DNA of 64,000 nucleotides, from contig OZ010581.1 in assembly GCA_963932145.1 (NCBI GenBank), positions 87,078,787-87,142,786 on the forward strand. The letters run 5' to 3'. Under the pieces are notes generated by a model that was not told the origin of the DNA, searched no databases, and saw only the letters and a program-made list of their open reading frames with translations. The position numbers and the translations under genes are program-made. Below, in pieces: positions 25,030 to 36,890 of this stretch. The first letter of the stretch is position 1, and every line of letters starts with the position of its first letter. This DNA comes from Acanthosepion lycidas. Taxonomy: Eukaryota > Mollusca > Cephalopoda > Sepiida > Sepiidae.

Positions 25030-25990
25030 ATCAAATAATAGTAGAAGTGTTAGTTATATCTGTTATGATTACAGGATTTAACAGAGATACTGATTTATTG
25101 CTACCTAGGGTCGGTAAAAATGTCATCAACAGTAGATATGACGTCATCATCACTGCGATACTGGTTCCCAGTTGTGTTTTTTTCCTGTTTGGGAGCAGAT
25201 GATAGTGAGATGGGAGCAAATCAAGACAATAGGGGTGATGATCAACCAGTTAAAAGCTAGTCCCGCACAACATCTATTGACACCAAGGACTTATGTACTG
25301 GAGCATTGTCCTAATGAAACAAGCCTCCATTCGTAACTGACTCGGAAGTTGGCATATTACTTTCAGTTGATGATGTAGCCCTTTTGAAGATAGTTAATAA
25401 ACACAATGCGTTTTACGTACCAAAAGCTAAGGCCATCACCTTTCCGGCTGACCTAGGTCTTCTTTGGAGCAGATGAGGTGGGGGTGTTTCTACTGTATGG
25501 GATTTATCTTTGTCTCTGACTCAAATGACGAATCAAACACCCATTTTGGATTAGGAAACACTCAAGAAAACCAGGTGAATCTGTTAGATTTTCCCATTAT
25601 TTGACCATCCTGGTGCGCTTTTGATTAGGTGTCATGCCAAGATCATTGTGTAGAATATAATCAACCCTCACAAGATATGCTAATAGCAATTAAGTCACCC
25701 GTCAGCCATCACTATGTGGCGTGCACGATCAATGCTTTCCTCGATGGTGGCAGTGGCAGAACGTCCAAATCTTAGGTCATCTTCAACATTCTCTCTTACC
25801 CTCCTGAATTAAGCTGACTACTTTTGCACTGTTGATATACCTGGAGCATAATCCTCTAATTTAGCAACCATGTCAGCATGAACGTCCCTGGGAACTAAAC
25901 CTTTTCTGTAGGTACTTGATAATATCTTCATTTTCAAGAGAAGTCGCTACGAGTTATATGTGAAGTCTTCTTTGAACAGCCAAGATGTCA
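25030..25990 (-). mobile_element. Mariner transposase remnant
   Basis: The minus strand carries, in order, RDVHADMVAKLEDYAPGIST (about 25890-25830), VEDDLRFGRSATATIEESID (25790-25735), VDYILHNDLGM (25655-25623), KMGV..HLSQRQR-like, WxHPHLICSKEDLGQPERW near 25490-25440, TTSINSYYC-like near 25380, DNAPVHKSLVSIDVVRD (about 25307-25257) and LVDHHPYCLDLLPSHYHLLP (25250-25190). This is the normal mariner order: HTH region, first Asp region, second catalytic Asp in DNAPVHKS, third in PSDYHLFP. The third Asp reads His here (PSHYHLL), and several frameshifts split the gene. I could not confirm terminal inverted repeats. Confidence 0.88.
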
Positions 25991-26239
25991 GCCTATGATC
26001 TTTTCAGCCCACTCCCGTACCCAGAAAGAAACAATGCAGTTATTAATATAAAGAGCTGAAATTAATTTATTCATCGTCAACCTATATTGTTTTCAGCCCA
26101 CTGTCGTATGATGATAAATTGCTCTGCACGACATTGTGAAATTGTTCGTTATTTTTGTTTCTGCTGTACAACATATGCATAGAGGAGGATCTTGCCATTT
26201 TGATTTTTTTTCTCTGAAGTTCTGATCATTATTTTTATT

Positions 26240-26660
26240 ATTTAGATGCGGACGATTGTCCTCATTTTTTTTTTATTATTATCACAATGTCTTGGCACTC
26301 ATCAGGTGTGTGTCGATCCGGTTAAACTTCAGGGGATTTTGGATCAATTTAGTGTTTATTCGTGAATTTGGTGATATAGTAATTGTGAGTGTCTAGTTCT
26401 GGCGGTGTGTATATGGATTCAGTGGAAACGATGCAAGCAAATAGGTAGACAGTAGTGAATAACGACTAGGCAATATATTCCTAGACATGTTCAGTGGAAT
26501 GAGAACGCTCTACTATCCTATAAAAAATAGAGGGGTCAGCTCTAAATTCCCTGAAGGCTACCCTGATCAGCAAGTACTTGACGAAGGCTGGAATGTAACA
26601 GCAGCCGAAACATTGTGATAACAACGAAAAAAATGAGACGTGTAAATAATGATGCTGATC
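26240..26660. mobile_element. Penelope-type terminal repeats facing outward (second subfamily)
   Basis: The left end, on the minus strand, reads ...CTGATGAGTGCCAAGAC (core 26289-26305), ATTGTGATAA and ends with GAGGACAAT. The right end, on the plus strand, reads TGACGA near 26579, a perfect GGCTG/CAGCC stem, GAAAC near 26609, ATTGTGATAA and GAGAC. Both share the tail motif of the 17.4, 27.3, 29.4 and 46.8 kb units but their bodies differ. Nothing between them looks like a Penelope gene. Confidence 0.6.
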
Positions 26661-26845
26661 TTTTACAAAGATTTTAAGTTCTTTTGATTATATGAAAATT
26701 AAAAATGATTTTATGCAGTTTTTCGTTTCCTGATACATACCACTCAGATTTGTTTTTGATAAGTTCATGGTCTATACTGAAGAAGTTTTGACCAATTCTC
26801 AGTTCAGTATTCAGTATGATTTGAAATCAGTTGGTATTAGAGATT

Positions 26846-26908
26846 TAAGGCACACGCACACACACACACACATGCGCATACACATGCACACACACATATA
26901 TATATATA
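26846..26908. repeat. (CA)n/(TA)n microsatellite
   Basis: CA units with ATG interruptions pass into a short TA run. Confidence 0.95.
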
Positions 26909-27244
26909 ACTTTATCAAACCATTCAACTTCTTATTTACTACAATGTTATTTCATTTAACACTTGTGATAAATGTAATTGCAAAATGGGTCTCTATCGAC
27001 ATTTTTGAATTCGGCAGATTAAAAAACCTTACAGTCCAAAGGATAAAGAGAAATCAACCAATGAGCCATTTTGGACGTAGACAAGAGTCGTTGGCTAGAT
27101 GCTTGCAATTTTTTAATACAAATATAAAAATATGTCTTTTTATATAAGTGACGTCATTCCATAAAACGAGTATAAGCGTAGTTTATGCGTATTGTCATTA
27201 TTTTATGCGCATTAAACTATTTTATACACATTTTGAAATAGCGT

Positions 27245-27615
27245 CTCCTCTGGTATCTGTCTATATTTCTGAGATGAGGTATTATGTACACTATTTATAT
27301 TTTTCGGACTATTGTCCTCATATTTGTTGCCATATTTATCACAATGTTTCGGCCGTTGTAAGCTCCGGCCTTCTTCAGGTGGTTGGAATGTCGAACTGAT
27401 CCCTTATATGGCTCGCTAGGGTAGACTGTTTTAGTTCAACGTGCCATGTCTAATGGATGTCAGCTATCAGTTATCTCCTGTTAATTCGCCTTAAGGACAC
27501 ATAGCACAGTGGATAAAATGAAGAAGGCCGGAGCGTAAACGGCCGAAACGTTGTGATAAATATGGCAACAAAGATGCGGACAATAGTCCGGATAATGTAA
27601 ATAGTGTCTCCTCTA
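27245..27615. mobile_element. Penelope-type terminal repeat in an inverted pair
   Basis: The left unit (about 27290-27488) is on the minus strand and runs tail first: GAGGACAATAGTCC, TTGTGATAAATATGG, GAAAC at 27346-27350 and CTGAAGA at 27372-27378 with a GGCC/GGCC stem between them. The right unit (27489-27610) is on the plus strand: a short tRNA-like head (ACACATAGCACAGTGGATAA) joined directly to the tail with TGAAGA near 27519-27525 and GAAAC at 27545-27549. Only the middle of the right unit is missing. The two tails are nearly mirror images. Confidence 0.78.
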
Positions 27616-27839
27616 TTGAAATATATTTTATTTAATGATAGTTGTTTCTTCTTTACAATACTCACATCTAGCCCCATGAGACGGCCGAAGGTTCTCAAGT
27701 AAAGACAGAAGAAAAAACACGAACTTTGAACAATTTAATTATAATTTTCGAACTATATCCGAATGTGCAATACTTTCTTCGAAAATTTAAAAGCTACAAT
27801 AAAATATTTGATAGACCTTGTTGAAAGAATATATATTAA

Positions 27840-28150
27840 ACGCCATCTATGGGTTAAATAGCTCCACTGCCTTGTGGATATCTTCGGGAGAAGGAAAGGC
27901 CAAACCCTACACAAATCCCGAGTTGAGCCCTTAAGGCTGATGGACGGTACTCTGTTCTACTTTCCGGCAACTCCTGCAGCTGCGCTGGTACCAAACTGTA
28001 CTGGTTTATCCTCTCCTTTGGACTCTGCTAGCAAGATCGAGAGGGGAAACTAGACATCCGGGCAGCCCTAATTCTCCATACATCCCGCCCAGGCTTGTGG
28101 CGCACTGCGCTACTCCATCGTCTCCCGAGACGGACGGATGTCAAAGCAGT
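27840..28150. repeat. GC-rich dispersed-repeat-like block
   Basis: About 310 bases with clearly higher GC and several CpGs stand in an otherwise AT-rich field, from CGCCATCTATGGG to GACGGACGGATGTC. I see no open frame, no Pol III boxes and no tail. It resembles a repeat I remember from octopus sequences, but I cannot name a family. Confidence 0.45.
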
Positions 28151-28935
28151 ATATTAAACTGATATTAACTAATAAATTTATAATTATTATAAAATAATGT
28201 TTCTTATGTTCAGTGTATTTTAGAGACGATTTCCAATTTGTGAATGCGGTGATCAGAAAATAAAAAAAAATGTTTTGATTTCAGTTATAGAAGGTGTTTA
28301 GTGATTTACATTCTGTATTATTGTGAGTATCAACTTCGTAATATTTTAAAATCTTGGCTTTAAATTTTCGAATGTAAGTTAGAATAAGTTATTCATCATT
28401 CATCCATCTCGATTCGTTACATATAAATTTATATTTCTGTAATATTTCTAGTCATTGTCTTCCCAAAAATAAAACAAAAAGCAATAAAATAATTTGAAAT
28501 TTTAATCTACGATCAATCCGAAAATGCTTAAGAGCTGAATGAAACCAGCACTTATTATTTATGGAAATGTAAATTTCAGAAGAAATATTTGCTCTTTGGC
28601 TGCTAACTAATATTTCGAATTGAAATTCTATTTCAGAGCGGTGAGAGCATTGGGAATAAATTAGAAGTAAGGTAATTCTTCCCTCAGAATGACTGCAACG
28701 AAACGAAATTTGGATTTACAGTAGTAATTTTTCTAACTAAAGATAATTGTTTCATTGTAACTACTCCTAGTATTACTCTTTTGGCTTATTGTTCTTTTAA
28801 TCGACATAATATGGTAATATTGTTGTTAATATGTAAAATAACTCTTTTTTTACTTTTTGTAATCGTTAGACATTATTCAGTTATTGCAACAATTTTATTT
28901 CATTTAAATTTCTGTTATTACTAATTAAGCATCAT
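28151..28935. other. No recognised gene
   Basis: AT-rich DNA without a supported feature. Confidence 0.45.
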
Positions 28936-28957
28936 CATCATTAATAATAATAATAAC

Positions 28958-28999
<42 letters not shown>

Positions 29000-29054
29000 T
29001 ATTATTATTATTATTATTATTATTATAACAATAATATAATAATAATAATAATAC
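28936..29054. repeat. (AAT)n followed by (ATT)n, self-complementary array
   Basis: About 60 bases of AAT units meet about 30 bases of ATT units and then AAT units again, giving a long potential hairpin. Confidence 0.95.
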
Positions 29055-29404
29055 ATCAGGTAATGCTCCACTGACTTGTGATCTTAAATGATTGGAATTG
29101 TTAAAATGTACATAATTTGTCGCAGTGATTTAAGATTGGCTGCGCTGTAAATATTCGGTTCAGTACTATAGATTTGTACAGTTCTATAGATTTGAACCTG
29201 ATTACCTAAAGATAGCGATGCAGAGTAATTCTATAAGAACCAATCCCATGAATGCCAATCCCATGAATGCCAATCTAGAATACAGTATAATAAGATTGGC
29301 CTTTGTGGAGAGATCTTCATTAACAAAATAAGTGAATATGTTAAGTTTTTCAGAAGGTATATAAAACTAAATAATACTCTGTTTATATTTTCGTCATGTG
29401 GTAT

Positions 29405-29720
29405 TGTAATTATTTACATTACTCGGACTGTTGTCCTCATTTTTATTGCTATATTCACGATGTTTCGGCTGTTGTACACACCGGCCTTCTTCAGGTAATT
29501 GGAATTTTGAACAGAACCCTTTATTTAGTCCACCGGAGTAGATTGTTCTAATTCCACGTGCCACATCTCTTCCAAATTTTTCATTTATCTCCATTTAGCT
29601 CACCTCTCCAAGTCTTTGTTCACCACTACATTAGCCAGGTATTCAACTCACAACACTTGGGGTCAAGTCACTGGATCCAAGCAACGCTTTTATCTACTGC
29701 AACATGCGCGCTTGAGGAAA
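29405..29720 (-). mobile_element. Penelope-type terminal repeat, full-length inverted unit
   Basis: On the minus strand the unit reads head (GCAGTAGATAAAAGCG), GATCCAGTGAC, TTGAATACCTGG, GTGGCACGTGGAATTAGAAC, then CTGAAGA (29488-29494), a GGC/GCC stem, GAAAC (29462-29466) and the tail GAGGACAACAGTCCGAG. The head is worn compared with that at 46.65 kb. It lies just upstream of, and opposite to, the Penelope body at 30.1 kb, whose own 5' tail piece is at about 30095-30140. Inverted terminal units are known in Penelope-like elements. Confidence 0.78.
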
Positions 29721-30074
29721 TCAGCGTATGCATTTTGGGGACTTATAAAATAATGTTTCAGCAATCATTTTTAACAATGCTCATATTGCAATTTTGTTGT
29801 TATTATTGCTTTTCTATAGCACTCAGTATTAATGATTTCCATCGGTGAACTTCCCTTCATATGTGATCAGCTACTCCTGATTTTCCTATATCTCTTCGTG
29901 TTACGGCTACAGGAAGTTCTTGCAGTCATACCTGTTTCTCCTTTATATTTCTTATGGTTGTTTTACTTGGAAGAAGTGTCTGTGAAGTGTTGGACTACTT
30001 TTGAAGTTCGTCCTGATGTTGTATGGATCACATTGTTTTTGTATTTTCACCGATAACCCCTTTACATAGGGTAG

Positions 30075-32290
30075 GCAGACTGAAGCTATAGCGGACATCG
30101 CATTAAAGATGAGGACAACAGTCCGATCAATGTAAGTAATATAAATAATTACAATACTTCATCTCAGAAATATAGACAGTTATTGAAGGATCGGTACAGA
30201 CCCGATATATTGAAAATATGGAGACAATTAGAAAAGTCGTACCAGAAGCTGGTATAAATATGGAAACATCTGACAGTCCTACACCGATACAGAGACTTTC
30301 GACTCAACACTTCAGGCTTGGCACCAAGACTCCCCGTTGATTCAAGAAGAGCCCGTCTGGTCGCAGATAAAGCGGGATACGCCCGTGTCCGAGAAAGAAT
30401 CCAGTACAAGCGTTGGATAAAACAAAAACTACAATCTCATATCTCAGAGAGGCTCGAGAAATTCTTCAACAGAATTACCGATTAAGAAGACCGAAAAAGT
30501 ATCCAACATGACCTGGATAAATCCTTCAGAAACGAATTCGATGCAGTTATGTGCAAAGTAGAAAAATTAAACAGATTAAAAGATCAGGATGTGACTCACA
30601 ATGTCCATCACCACCCACCACTAGTGAAGGCAGTAATCAACATCAGCCAGCAACAAGGACCTCAACTTCGCCACAACCATCGGGCAGGTACCATACTTGG
30701 ACATCATTGCCCGAATCGAGGAAATAGCTTTGAACATCTCTCGGGCTCAGGCTGATGAGCTAATTTGGAAAATAAGACAGATACTGCCAAGCCGCCCAAA
30801 TCAAACATTACGAAACTGGAGAGGCTGGAAATCAGAACGCTACAGATGAATGAAAACATCATCATATTAATAGTCGACAAAGGCAATGCGACTGTAATGA
30901 TGGACAAATCAGAATATACAGGAAAACTGGAAGACCTCATTAGAAATGGTAGCTACAGTAAAGTAAAACAGAAAAATACAACAGAAATTGTCGCAGATCC
31001 TAATCAAAAGCAAAGAACACTTCCTACCTAAAATATACAGGCATCTGACGCAACGCTCCACCAAGATACCTCACATATACGGTCTCCCCAAAATTCGCAA
31101 AGACGCTATTCCTCTCAGGCGGATTGTTAGCTGCCAAGGTTCTGTGTGCCACCCTCTAAATCACTTCCTTTTGGACATAATTGACCCATTAATAGGGAAG
31201 TCACCTTCTTATGTTCGAAGCTCCGTCCACTTTGTGGAAATAATCAAAGATGCTCCCATCCAATACAACCAGATGGTGAACCTGATCGTGGTGAGTTTGT
31301 TCACCAAGGTACCCTCGTAGGAGGCACTCTCGTTAGTCAGGGACAGGGTAACCTCGGACTCACCCTAGGCGAACGGACCAGTATACCAATAAATAACCTG
31401 ATGGAGATGCTGAATTTCAGTACACAAACCAAATACTTCGGAATGGGATCAGACATATATCAACAAGATGAAAGCTTAGCAATTGGCTCACCATTATCAT
31501 CATCAATGGCAAACATATACATGGAATACTTCGAAAAAGTGGCTTTAGAATACACATCACTAAAGCCAACCCTATAGCTGAGATACGTAGATGAAACCTT
31601 TATACTCCTGTCACACCTGGAAGAGGTCCAGCTACTACTGAACCATGTGAACTCAATAAGATTATCGATACAGTTCACAATGGAGAGAGAAAACGACAAC
31701 AAACCCGTCTTCCTCGATGTACTAATAACTCGAACAGAGCATGGGTTCAAGACATCCGTATACCGCAAGCAACATTCACCGAACAATACCTCAACTTCAA
31801 TGTCCACCACCCATACCGCATGAAGAAAAGGATCGCCAGCTGCTTACAACATCGAGCAAAAGTCCTAAGTGGCGACCCAGAGACATATGAACAAGAAATG
31901 GTCGATATAAGCAGTACCCTAAAACGTAACAACTACCCTGGCATCTGTGACAAACTGGGATAGAAGGGTACAAGAGAATAAAAACATTCATAAAATACCT
32001 TCAGTCTGCGTACCCTATGTGAATGGATTATCGGAGAAAAATACAAAAGATCTGTGGTCCATATAACATCAGGACAACCTTTAAAAGTGGTTCGACACTT
32101 CTCAGATAGCTCTTTCGAGTAAGAACCCAACGTCAAGCTGTGGTAAGAAACAAAGGAGAAACAGCCCACTTGAGATAAGACTGCAATAACTTCGTAAAGC
32201 CGTAATATGAGGAGAAATAGAAAAATCAGGCGTAGCTGACTGCATGTATGGACACAAATGTCGGTATAATAGAATAAAATTACATAAAAT
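30075..32290 (+). mobile_element. Penelope-like element body (RT and GIY-YIG-like end), broken
   Basis: The plus strand holds a terminal-repeat tail piece (30095-30140), a long N-terminal region, then the characteristic Penelope RT motif IPHIYGLPKIRKDAIPLRRI near 31060-31125, a GSPLSSSMANIYMEYFEK-like stretch near 31490-31535, the catalytic box region near 31580, the PVFLDVLITRT motif near 31705-31740, and an endonuclease-type end with EIEKSGVADCM near 32215-32245. Penelope elements prime at breaks made by their GIY-YIG nuclease. This copy is a fossil with several breaks, and its 3' terminal repeat is not seen. It belongs with the 46.3 kb copy. Confidence 0.85.
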
Positions 32291-32299
32291 TCTACAGAC

Positions 32300-33650
32300 T
32301 GTGAAATAAGAAATATACTATATTGATCAACATTCCTGTACTTACTTCAGTATCATGACAGATTTACTAATGCTCTTACCTGATTGGTTTCAGTTTTATC
32401 TTGGATCTCTTTATATCTTATTTCCAATCTCATCATCAATGTTTGGCACAATTACGTAAATTATCATGGCATGGTTCATTGATTTCTTTTTAATGTTTTC
32501 ACCCTAGAGTAGCATCATCCATTTTTTATGTTGAAGATATTGATGCGCGTTTAGTGTTAATGGTTAAAGGGTTCGTAACGAAAAATTGGCCAACCGACTT
32601 CGAATTCTGGTTGAGTTCGTTACGTTAATTTTTGTACATATATTATTGGAAAACATATGAATCCATTTCTCCTAAAGTATGAATTAAATGAGTTCTCTAC
32701 CCGTGTAGGAGAAGGAATAATCTGACTTTAAAATCCAGATGTCTGAAGCTGTATAAAAATTTTTAGACATGGGATGCAGATACTATATCTATAAAACAAA
32801 AACACTACAGATTTTAATAAGTATGGATGATTCCTTGATTATTCAGAATGACACCAACGAGTATTGGACCCAACGATGGCGTAATTTTAAGATTTTGTTC
32901 ACTGGTCTGGAATGGATGAGCAGTTTGAATTCGAAATTCTCGCATATTTTTTTTTTTGAACAGGTCATGTTTTTTACTGATACAATTGAATTCATGCTCA
33001 AATCTCTGTCGCTAGAACAATTAGCACATTTCCATACCCCGTTATGTGCATTTTTACTTTTAAGTTAATTTGCCGGATTCATTTATATGCTATCCTGTTT
33101 CATCTTTATCTGTGCTAATTGTGTAGATTCATTTATATCATTTATATACTGAGCAATTTCATTTTTAAAAATCTTCTTCATGTCCCTGACCACATTTTAT
33201 TGCATTCTGAATATATTCATGGCGTTGTTTTTATTTGGATTTTGGTATCGAATTAAAGTTTTGTAGCCATTTTAGATGCAGGTCTTTGCTGGTAGATACA
33301 TTTTCCCTTTATTCTAATGAGTGCAATCTATTAACACTTTTATATTTCAGTTAAGATAATGCTGACGAGTGCTATCATTTCCCTCTTTTCTCTACACTCA
33401 ATCTATCGACATCTTCGCTGTGATCAAAAGATTCATGCCTATTAATCTTCTAATTCTTTCATATATAGTTACTTTCTTTTCTTGTTCCCGCTACTATGAA
33501 TAAGCTACTTAACTTTTGATAGATTTTTATTATTTAGTTATGTTTCCAAAACCATTCTTGATCTCTTGAGATTCTCCTTACTTAGTCATTCTTTCATTTC
33601 CTTCTGCTTTATTGAATTTACTTCCAATAATCGAACATACAGTGTGCAAT
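32300..33650. other. No recognised gene
   Basis: AT-rich DNA. A 99-codon open frame at 32769-33068 has no domain I recognise and biased AT-rich composition; I treat it as chance. Confidence 0.45.
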
Positions 33651-33655
33651 GGATA

Positions 33656-34272
33656 AATCGTCAAAGTTACGCAATAATGAAAATAACACTATCATCTCAT
33701 TTTCACAGATATATTTACCAAAATTATACTAAAATATCTTGAAATATTAAAGAGTAAATTTATTCAATAAAATCACCAATGGCTTCAATCACTTCCTCCA
33801 GATGTCTTCGGAATCTCCTTCAGCTCTTTTGGACAGTTTTCTTGTTTAAGTTGGTGAATGCGGCCGTAGTCTTTGCCTTCAATTCATTTTTAGTGCTACA
33901 AGAAGTTTTGTTAGTCTCTCGCTCAACTACGCCCCACACAAGGGTGTTGCAGTCTCGGGAATTAGATGGCCAGATATAAGCGGTGATGTTGTTGCAGAAA
34001 TTGTCTGATAGCTATGATGGGGTACCCCTGCTGTTGTGGTATGGTGCGGAGTCCCATTGCCAGAAATCGAGTCTTCCAGCAGCCACTCTCTCGACCAAGT
34101 GTAGAACTATCCCCTCAAGGTATACGATGTAGGCATACATAAGATGGGTAAGTTTTTCTGATGTATTAATAGATTTAAATCTCCCATTTATTGTCGTAAA
34201 ATAAAATTGAGCAGTATCGTAACTCTGAAAATTGAGTCTCACTGAAAAATGTCTCTTTTCATATGGTTTCAC
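33656..34272 (-). mobile_element. Tc1/mariner-type transposase remnant (same family as 13 kb)
   Basis: Minus-strand reading gives VYLEGIVLHLVERVAAGRLD, FWQWDSAPYHNSRGTP (34075-34015), LSDNFCNNIT, YIWPSNSRDC, VWGVVERETNKTSC, KNELKAKTTAAFTNLNKK and FRRHLEEVIEAIGDF near 33780-33810. The second catalytic Asp in WDSAPYH is kept, and the residues before LDYYVWG are shortened. The 3' non-coding end to 33656 matches 13560-13650. The N-terminal half is gone. Confidence 0.83.
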
Positions 34273-34329
34273 GCTAGAAGCTCCTATTGCTATTTATTTT
34301 AACTTCCAGTTCTCTGCATTTGATATCAA

Positions 34330-35945
34330 GGTAAGCTACTTTAAATTCCTTAATCTCCAACATAATGAAACAGTATATATTCAGTTTTTGCATTCAGTTC
34401 AAGCATTTTTTAAATTATCGGTAAATAATATGTACAAATTTTATTTTCTCAATCTTTCCTTCCCTTCCATTCTCAAAAATTCATTTGGTATATATTTCTC
34501 AATAAAAACATAAACATTTTTTACACTTGCATTTATTTGTGTTTTTACTTAACATCTGTTCGGTTTTAGAACATTTTCAACATTCGTTATCTGTCCATCT
34601 ATCTAGCTGTCTGTGACTCATGTAGATGAATATAAAGATATATGCACGTAACATATAATCTTTATGTATTTTTCTCAATTTAAACATGCAAGGATTGCTT
34701 TAATTATTGATCTTATAATTGCAATAATTTCTCAACAGTTAAAAGAACAAAAAAATCTTTATTGTTGTTATCGCCATCATTATGAGCACCATTATTATTA
34801 CTATTATTCTGTCATCTCATTAGCCTTCCGATATTTAATGTCAGTAATTTTCATCAATATTATATGAAGTTTATTTTCGAGACTAAATTTGCTAGTTTCA
34901 TAGAGAATTCTCCGTTGACAGAAACTAGAAACTGCATGTATGTCATTTTTGAGGATGAAACTATGGGGTCTCGACTTTTTACTTTTTCTATTTATCACTT
35001 TTATCTTTCAAAATAATTAAAATTCAATTAAAGTATCACCTGCAATTTAATTGAATGGTGTTTTTTTTACATTTATTTTACTATTGGAGATGAAAATATT
35101 TAAATTATAGATGGTAATAAAAAATGAAATTCCAGTTAGTGTATGCTGACTGGATGAAAATAGATACATTGTTTTTCAATATCGTTGTCTAATATATTGT
35201 TGTCTAATTAATGTAAAATTTGGCAGAGAAAGTAAATAAAAACTACTTGAATTGTTAAATTTAATTAGATACGATGCAAAGTTTCTTTGTTTCTTATGTG
35301 TTAAGCAAGTTATACAAACATTTATTTGTTAGCATCTTTATTAAGAGACAAAGGATGTTTTTCTGGTTCTTAATTTAAGTGTTTCATTTAATCTAATAAA
35401 ACATCTTGCAGCTTTAACGCAAAGCAGTTAAAGTTGAAGCAAAAGGAAAATCTATAACAAAAATAGCCTGATAAATTTATCAGTAAAATTGACTGAGAGA
35501 AGATGTTTCTAACTTTTGAACCTTTGTACAAGGAAGAGAATGATCTACGCCATGCTGAAACTTGAAAGAATTGTAAGAAAAAATTATTTTTCGTATCATT
35601 ATAGAAATTCTCATTTTAATAGTCTTAATCAATAGCAACACAAAAATAATATATCTTTTTTGATTTCAGCGTTTATCAATGATAAAATTTAAAGTTGGCA
35701 CTAAAAATGTAGAATAGTCATTCATAACTTTTTCCCGCATTTTTAGTGATTGCATATTGACAGTTATATATGCAGCTCACTAAAGTAGGCGATTTATGAG
35801 AGGAACGTAACAAATTTAATAAAATTCATGCTTTTGCAGTTGAATCTTCAAAGTAATATGATATGGACTGATAATATTTTCGAATTGAAAAAAGGAATTT
35901 TCAATGTGAATCTTTTTTTTTTTGTTAGTGACGTATTCTATTAAT
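34330..35945. other. No recognised gene
   Basis: AT-rich DNA without a supported gene or repeat beyond a short ATT run near 34790-34806. Confidence 0.45.
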
Positions 35946-35951
35946 TGTGTA

Positions 35952-36000
35952 TTAGGTTGGTGCACAAATTATTACGGATTTTGTTTATTATAATTAATGG
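35952..36000 (+). mobile_element. Mariner-type terminal sequence, solitary end
   Basis: TTAGGTTGGTGCACAAATTA at 35952 followed by TTACGG matches the ends of mariner elements of the same group as the MITE at 17.9 kb. The sequence after it (36000-36700) is AT-rich and holds no transposase that I can read, and I found no matching second end. It may be a decayed element. Confidence 0.65.
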
Positions 36001-36819
36001 AATAAAATATTTTAAACTAATTTAATGAAAATTCCCCTCTATTGATTTATACTATTTATTTTTAACCCACTATTTTGCTGCCCATATTTCACCGTAAAAA
36101 GGAAAAATGAAGAAAATTGTAGCGTTTTTTTATTGTGCGACATAAAGAGAGCAAAAATTGCTTGCGATACCAAACAATAATTTTGTCAGGTGATCAAGAG
36201 AACGCACAGAGCAGTTGATTTGTTTATTTCTCGTTCTGAAAAAAAATGAAACTTAAATATGATGAACAACTATTAGAATATAGTCAGTATTTTAAAATTT
36301 TGCGCCTGGGTTTCGCTACTTAAATATGTGAAAATAAATTAATCCCTAAAGAACATCAAGCACACTTTCAAGCAAAATAAAAACCATCACAATCAAATGA
36401 ATACAAAGATGTTTCTAATTCTTTCCTTTTCATTGTTTGAAGAATGATTATTATGAAAAACATACCAAAAACTTGAGCCCCCTCCACAGTAAGCCGTCAT
36501 ATTTGAGAATAACAATAACAACTATCCTAAGAATTGTTTGACTCAGTATAGCGGACAGAAAACTGTTTCAATGAATAGCTGCTAATTCTCAGTAAAACTG
36601 AAAATACACAACTGTAAATAAAAAAGTAAAATTTACTGTTTATTTTATTGACTATGCATATTTAATAACGTGGGCTTAATAAATAGAAATTAATCCTCTT
36701 TCTTTACAAATTACTTTGTTTACATTAGGATACGAAACTGAGAAAATATCTCTATTTCAAGAGTCAGAAAAAATCTGTATTTAAAGGCAGTTTTCAACTT
36801 TGCTTGGACATCGAAACAC

Positions 36820-36855
36820 ATATATACATACATACACACACACACATATATTTAT

Positions 36856-36890
<35 letters not shown>
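36820..36890. repeat. (CA)n/(TA)n microsatellite
   Basis: CATA and CA units end in a TA run that directly borders the transposon at 36891. Confidence 0.95.

Noticed and set aside
26767-27147. 126-codon open frame as a gene
   Set aside because: It runs through a CA/TA microsatellite that encodes His-Thr and Tyr-Ile repeats and has no domain.
32769-33068. 99-codon open frame as a host gene
   Set aside because: No recognisable domain or supporting context; composition matches the AT-rich background.
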